Assembly: GCA_030706105.1 (NCBI GenBank)
Contig: JAUZPC010000156.1
Location: 1-6,741, forward strand
From: Bacteroidota bacterium
Lineage (GTDB): Bacteria; Bacteroidota; Ignavibacteria; Ignavibacteriales; Ignavibacteriaceae
Length of the DNA stretch: 6,741 nucleotides
Direction: 5' to 3'
Position 1 is the first letter of the stretch, and each line of letters starts with the position of its first letter. Below are positions 6,169-6,741 of the stretch, piece by piece. Below the pieces are notes generated by a model. That model did not search any database. It saw only the letters and a list, made by a program, of their open reading frames with translations, and had not been told where the DNA came from. The position numbers and the translations under genes were made by a program.

Positions 6169-6213
6169 ACAGCCTGCATCATAAGGCTGTCTATTTTACT
6201 TTTGAGACAGCCT
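6169..6213 (+). repeat. Two mutually exclusive hairpins sharing one arm
   Basis: AGGCTGT (6184-6190) can pair perfectly with ACAGCCT upstream (6169-6175, loop of eight). Extended to AGGCTGTCT (6184-6192), it pairs perfectly over nine bases with AGACAGCCT downstream (6205-6213, loop of 12). The first hairpin is followed by a T-rich stretch, giving a terminator-like look. The downstream arm is the right terminal repeat of the element at 5874-6215, so the structure may simply come from transposon ends. Confidence 0.5.
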
Positions 6214-6278
6214 CCAGTTTAATTTAAGTAGTAATGCAAATCCCAGTGATTTCTGTAAGCAAGTTCTCTTTTAATATT

Positions 6279-6308
6279 AAGAAGCCGTTCCAACAGGGAC
6301 GACTTCTT
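6279..6308. repeat. Long imperfect hairpin, REP- or terminator-like
   Basis: AAGAAGCCGTTCC (6279-6291) and GGGACGACTTCTT (6296-6308) form a 13-bp stem with one mismatch and one G-T wobble around the loop AACA. The ends are A-rich and T-rich on the two strands, as in a bidirectional terminator, but no gene ends next to it. Confidence 0.5.
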
Positions 6309-6345
6309 TGGTAAAATAACAGTTGCAGTTTTATATTACATTACT

Positions 6346-6364
6346 AAAGGCATAATAGCCTTTT
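6346..6364 (+). repeat. Short hairpin AAAGGC/GCCTTT
   Basis: AAAGGC (6346-6351) and GCCTTT (6358-6363) pair perfectly around ATAATA, with one further T after. It is a weak terminator-like shape with no gene attached, and could be chance. Confidence 0.25.
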
Positions 6365-6443
6365 AAACGTGCAGACGATGTTCTGCCTTCAATTAAAAAT
6401 AATACTGTAACAAAAAATAAAATAAATATTTGCTTGCTTTTCG

Positions 6444-6456
6444 TTTTTTTTTTTTT
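6444..6456. repeat. Homopolymer run of 13 T
   Basis: An uninterrupted T13 tract in a gene-free AT-rich stretch. Its length makes it prone to slippage in replication and to sequencing error. No hairpin directly precedes it, so it is not an obvious terminator tail. Confidence 0.8.
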
Positions 6457-6673
6457 AATATTAGAACAGAAAAATATTTATATATATTTAAGTTAGAAGT
6501 ATTGATTTTGTATGTGTAATGCGCAGAGTTTATAAACAGGGTTTAACGGTGATCTACTTAACTATTGGATATGCTTAATTATGTCTCCATTAGGTGTAAC
6601 CTTCTTTGAATAATCAGAAAAATAAAACTAAGTATCGCTTAAAAATTTAATTACTTGGTTATCATCAATAATA

Positions 6674-6698
6674 GAAGGCCGGGTTATGCGGTCTTTTC
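6674..6698 (+). terminator. Possible hairpin terminator or leader hairpin near the right edge
   Basis: AAGGCCG (6675-6681) and CGGTCTT (6689-6695) form a seven-base-pair stem with one G-T wobble around GGTTATG, followed by TT then CAGG. The T tract is short, and no gene lies directly upstream on the plus strand. It could instead be a leader structure for a gene starting at about 6703. Confidence 0.3.
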
Positions 6699-6702
6699 AG
6701 GC

Positions 6703-6741
6703 ATGCTAAAAATAGAGCAAAAATATGTGGAAAAACTGTTA
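6703..6741 (+). CDS. Possible start of a gene running off the right edge (partial)
   Basis: An ATG at 6703 opens a frame that stays open to the end, reading MLKIEQKYVEKLL, which looks like a charged amphipathic helix. The ribosome site is poor, since AGG is only one base upstream. A second ATG at 6725 in another frame (MWKNC) is also possible. Thirteen codons are too few to identify a family. Confidence 0.2.
   Translation, partial: MLKIEQKYVEKLL

Larger units (their letters stand above)
5874..6215. mobile_element. 342-bp MITE-like or IS-remnant element with terminal inverted repeats and no transposase
   Basis: The left end GAGGGCTTTCTCAAAAGT (5874-5891) and the right end ACTTTTGAGACAGCCTCC (6198-6215) are inverted copies matching at 15 of 18 positions. 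The similarity continues inward into AAAAT with one base of indel. The end type GAGGCTGTCTCAAAAGT resembles termini of IS1182-like transposons as I recall them; I could not search. Inside there is no transposase fragment, but there is a second inverted repeat (5927-5959 with 6056-6077). No clear target duplication is visible: the flanks are AAAA on the left and AGTT on the right. It starts eight bases after the SDR gene stop. A non-autonomous element or a decayed insertion sequence are the main options. Confidence 0.5.
5866..6741. other. Long mostly non-coding tail with repeats and hairpins
   Basis: About 875 bases with no convincing complete protein gene and no recognised tRNA or rRNA. Its identifiable contents are the inverted-repeat element at 5874-6215, hairpins at 6279-6308, 6346-6363 and 6675-6695, a T13 run at 6444-6456, and a possible gene start at 6703. 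The rest (about 6375-6660) is AT-rich sequence in which I see nothing else. Confidence 0.5.

Noticed and set aside
6668..6740. Leftward frame entering from the right edge, about 24 codons to a stop
   Set aside because: It is too short, has no family signal and overlaps the hairpin at 6675-6695; it could be a gene end but there is no support.
5866..6741. CRISPR array or tRNA genes in the right-hand non-coding tail
   Set aside because: No regularly spaced direct repeats and no cloverleaf with a CCA-type end could be found by eye; the repeats present are inverted and irregular.

Overview
The window is AT-rich and comes from a diderm (Gram-negative-type) bacterium. Two leftward genes encode proteins with clear lipoprotein signal peptides, one of them probably rich in outer-membrane-type beta strands. 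The short-Q-loop cytochrome bd subunits, the AT-rich spacers and a TAnnTTTG-like promoter element would suit the Bacteroidota/Ignavibacteriota (FCB) group. The strong GGAGG-type ribosome sites before cydA and cydB are not typical of classical Bacteroidia, so this placement is a guess.

Layout. Bases 1-977 hold two leftward lipoprotein genes: a 227-residue probable strand-rich lipoprotein, followed with no gap by the N-terminal 97 residues of a lipoprotein with an alpha/beta-hydrolase HGN motif. Bases 978-1260 are a divergent control region. It holds two near-identical 24-bp direct repeats, a GC-rich 10-bp palindrome between them and a perfect TATAAT. Bases 1261-4084 are a tight rightward operon: an Rrf2-family regulator with the Fe-S ligand pattern, then cydA and cydB (quinol oxidase bd), closed by a strong hairpin terminator at 4105-4140. 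No cydX, cydC or cydD is present. Bases 4141-4467 are non-coding apart from a possible promoter. A second rightward pair follows: ohr (organic hydroperoxide reductase) and an atypical NAD(P)-binding SDR protein that seems to start at TTG. Bases 5866-6741 carry no convincing complete gene. They hold a 342-bp element bounded by imperfect inverted repeats with a second inverted repeat nested inside, several hairpins, a T13 run, and possibly the start of a gene at the right edge.

How the genes fit together. A likely Fe-S-sensing repressor sits directly in front of the oxygen-scavenging bd oxidase, with tandem candidate operators overlapping the promoter region. This suggests bd oxidase output tuned to oxygen, NO or iron-sulfur status. 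Ohr next door removes organic peroxides, so the core of the window looks like a low-oxygen and oxidative-stress block. The most noteworthy points are the tandem operator candidate, the unusual residues at two conserved CydA positions, and the nested-inverted-repeat element with its mutually exclusive hairpins. I see no clear evidence of a wholly new multi-gene system.
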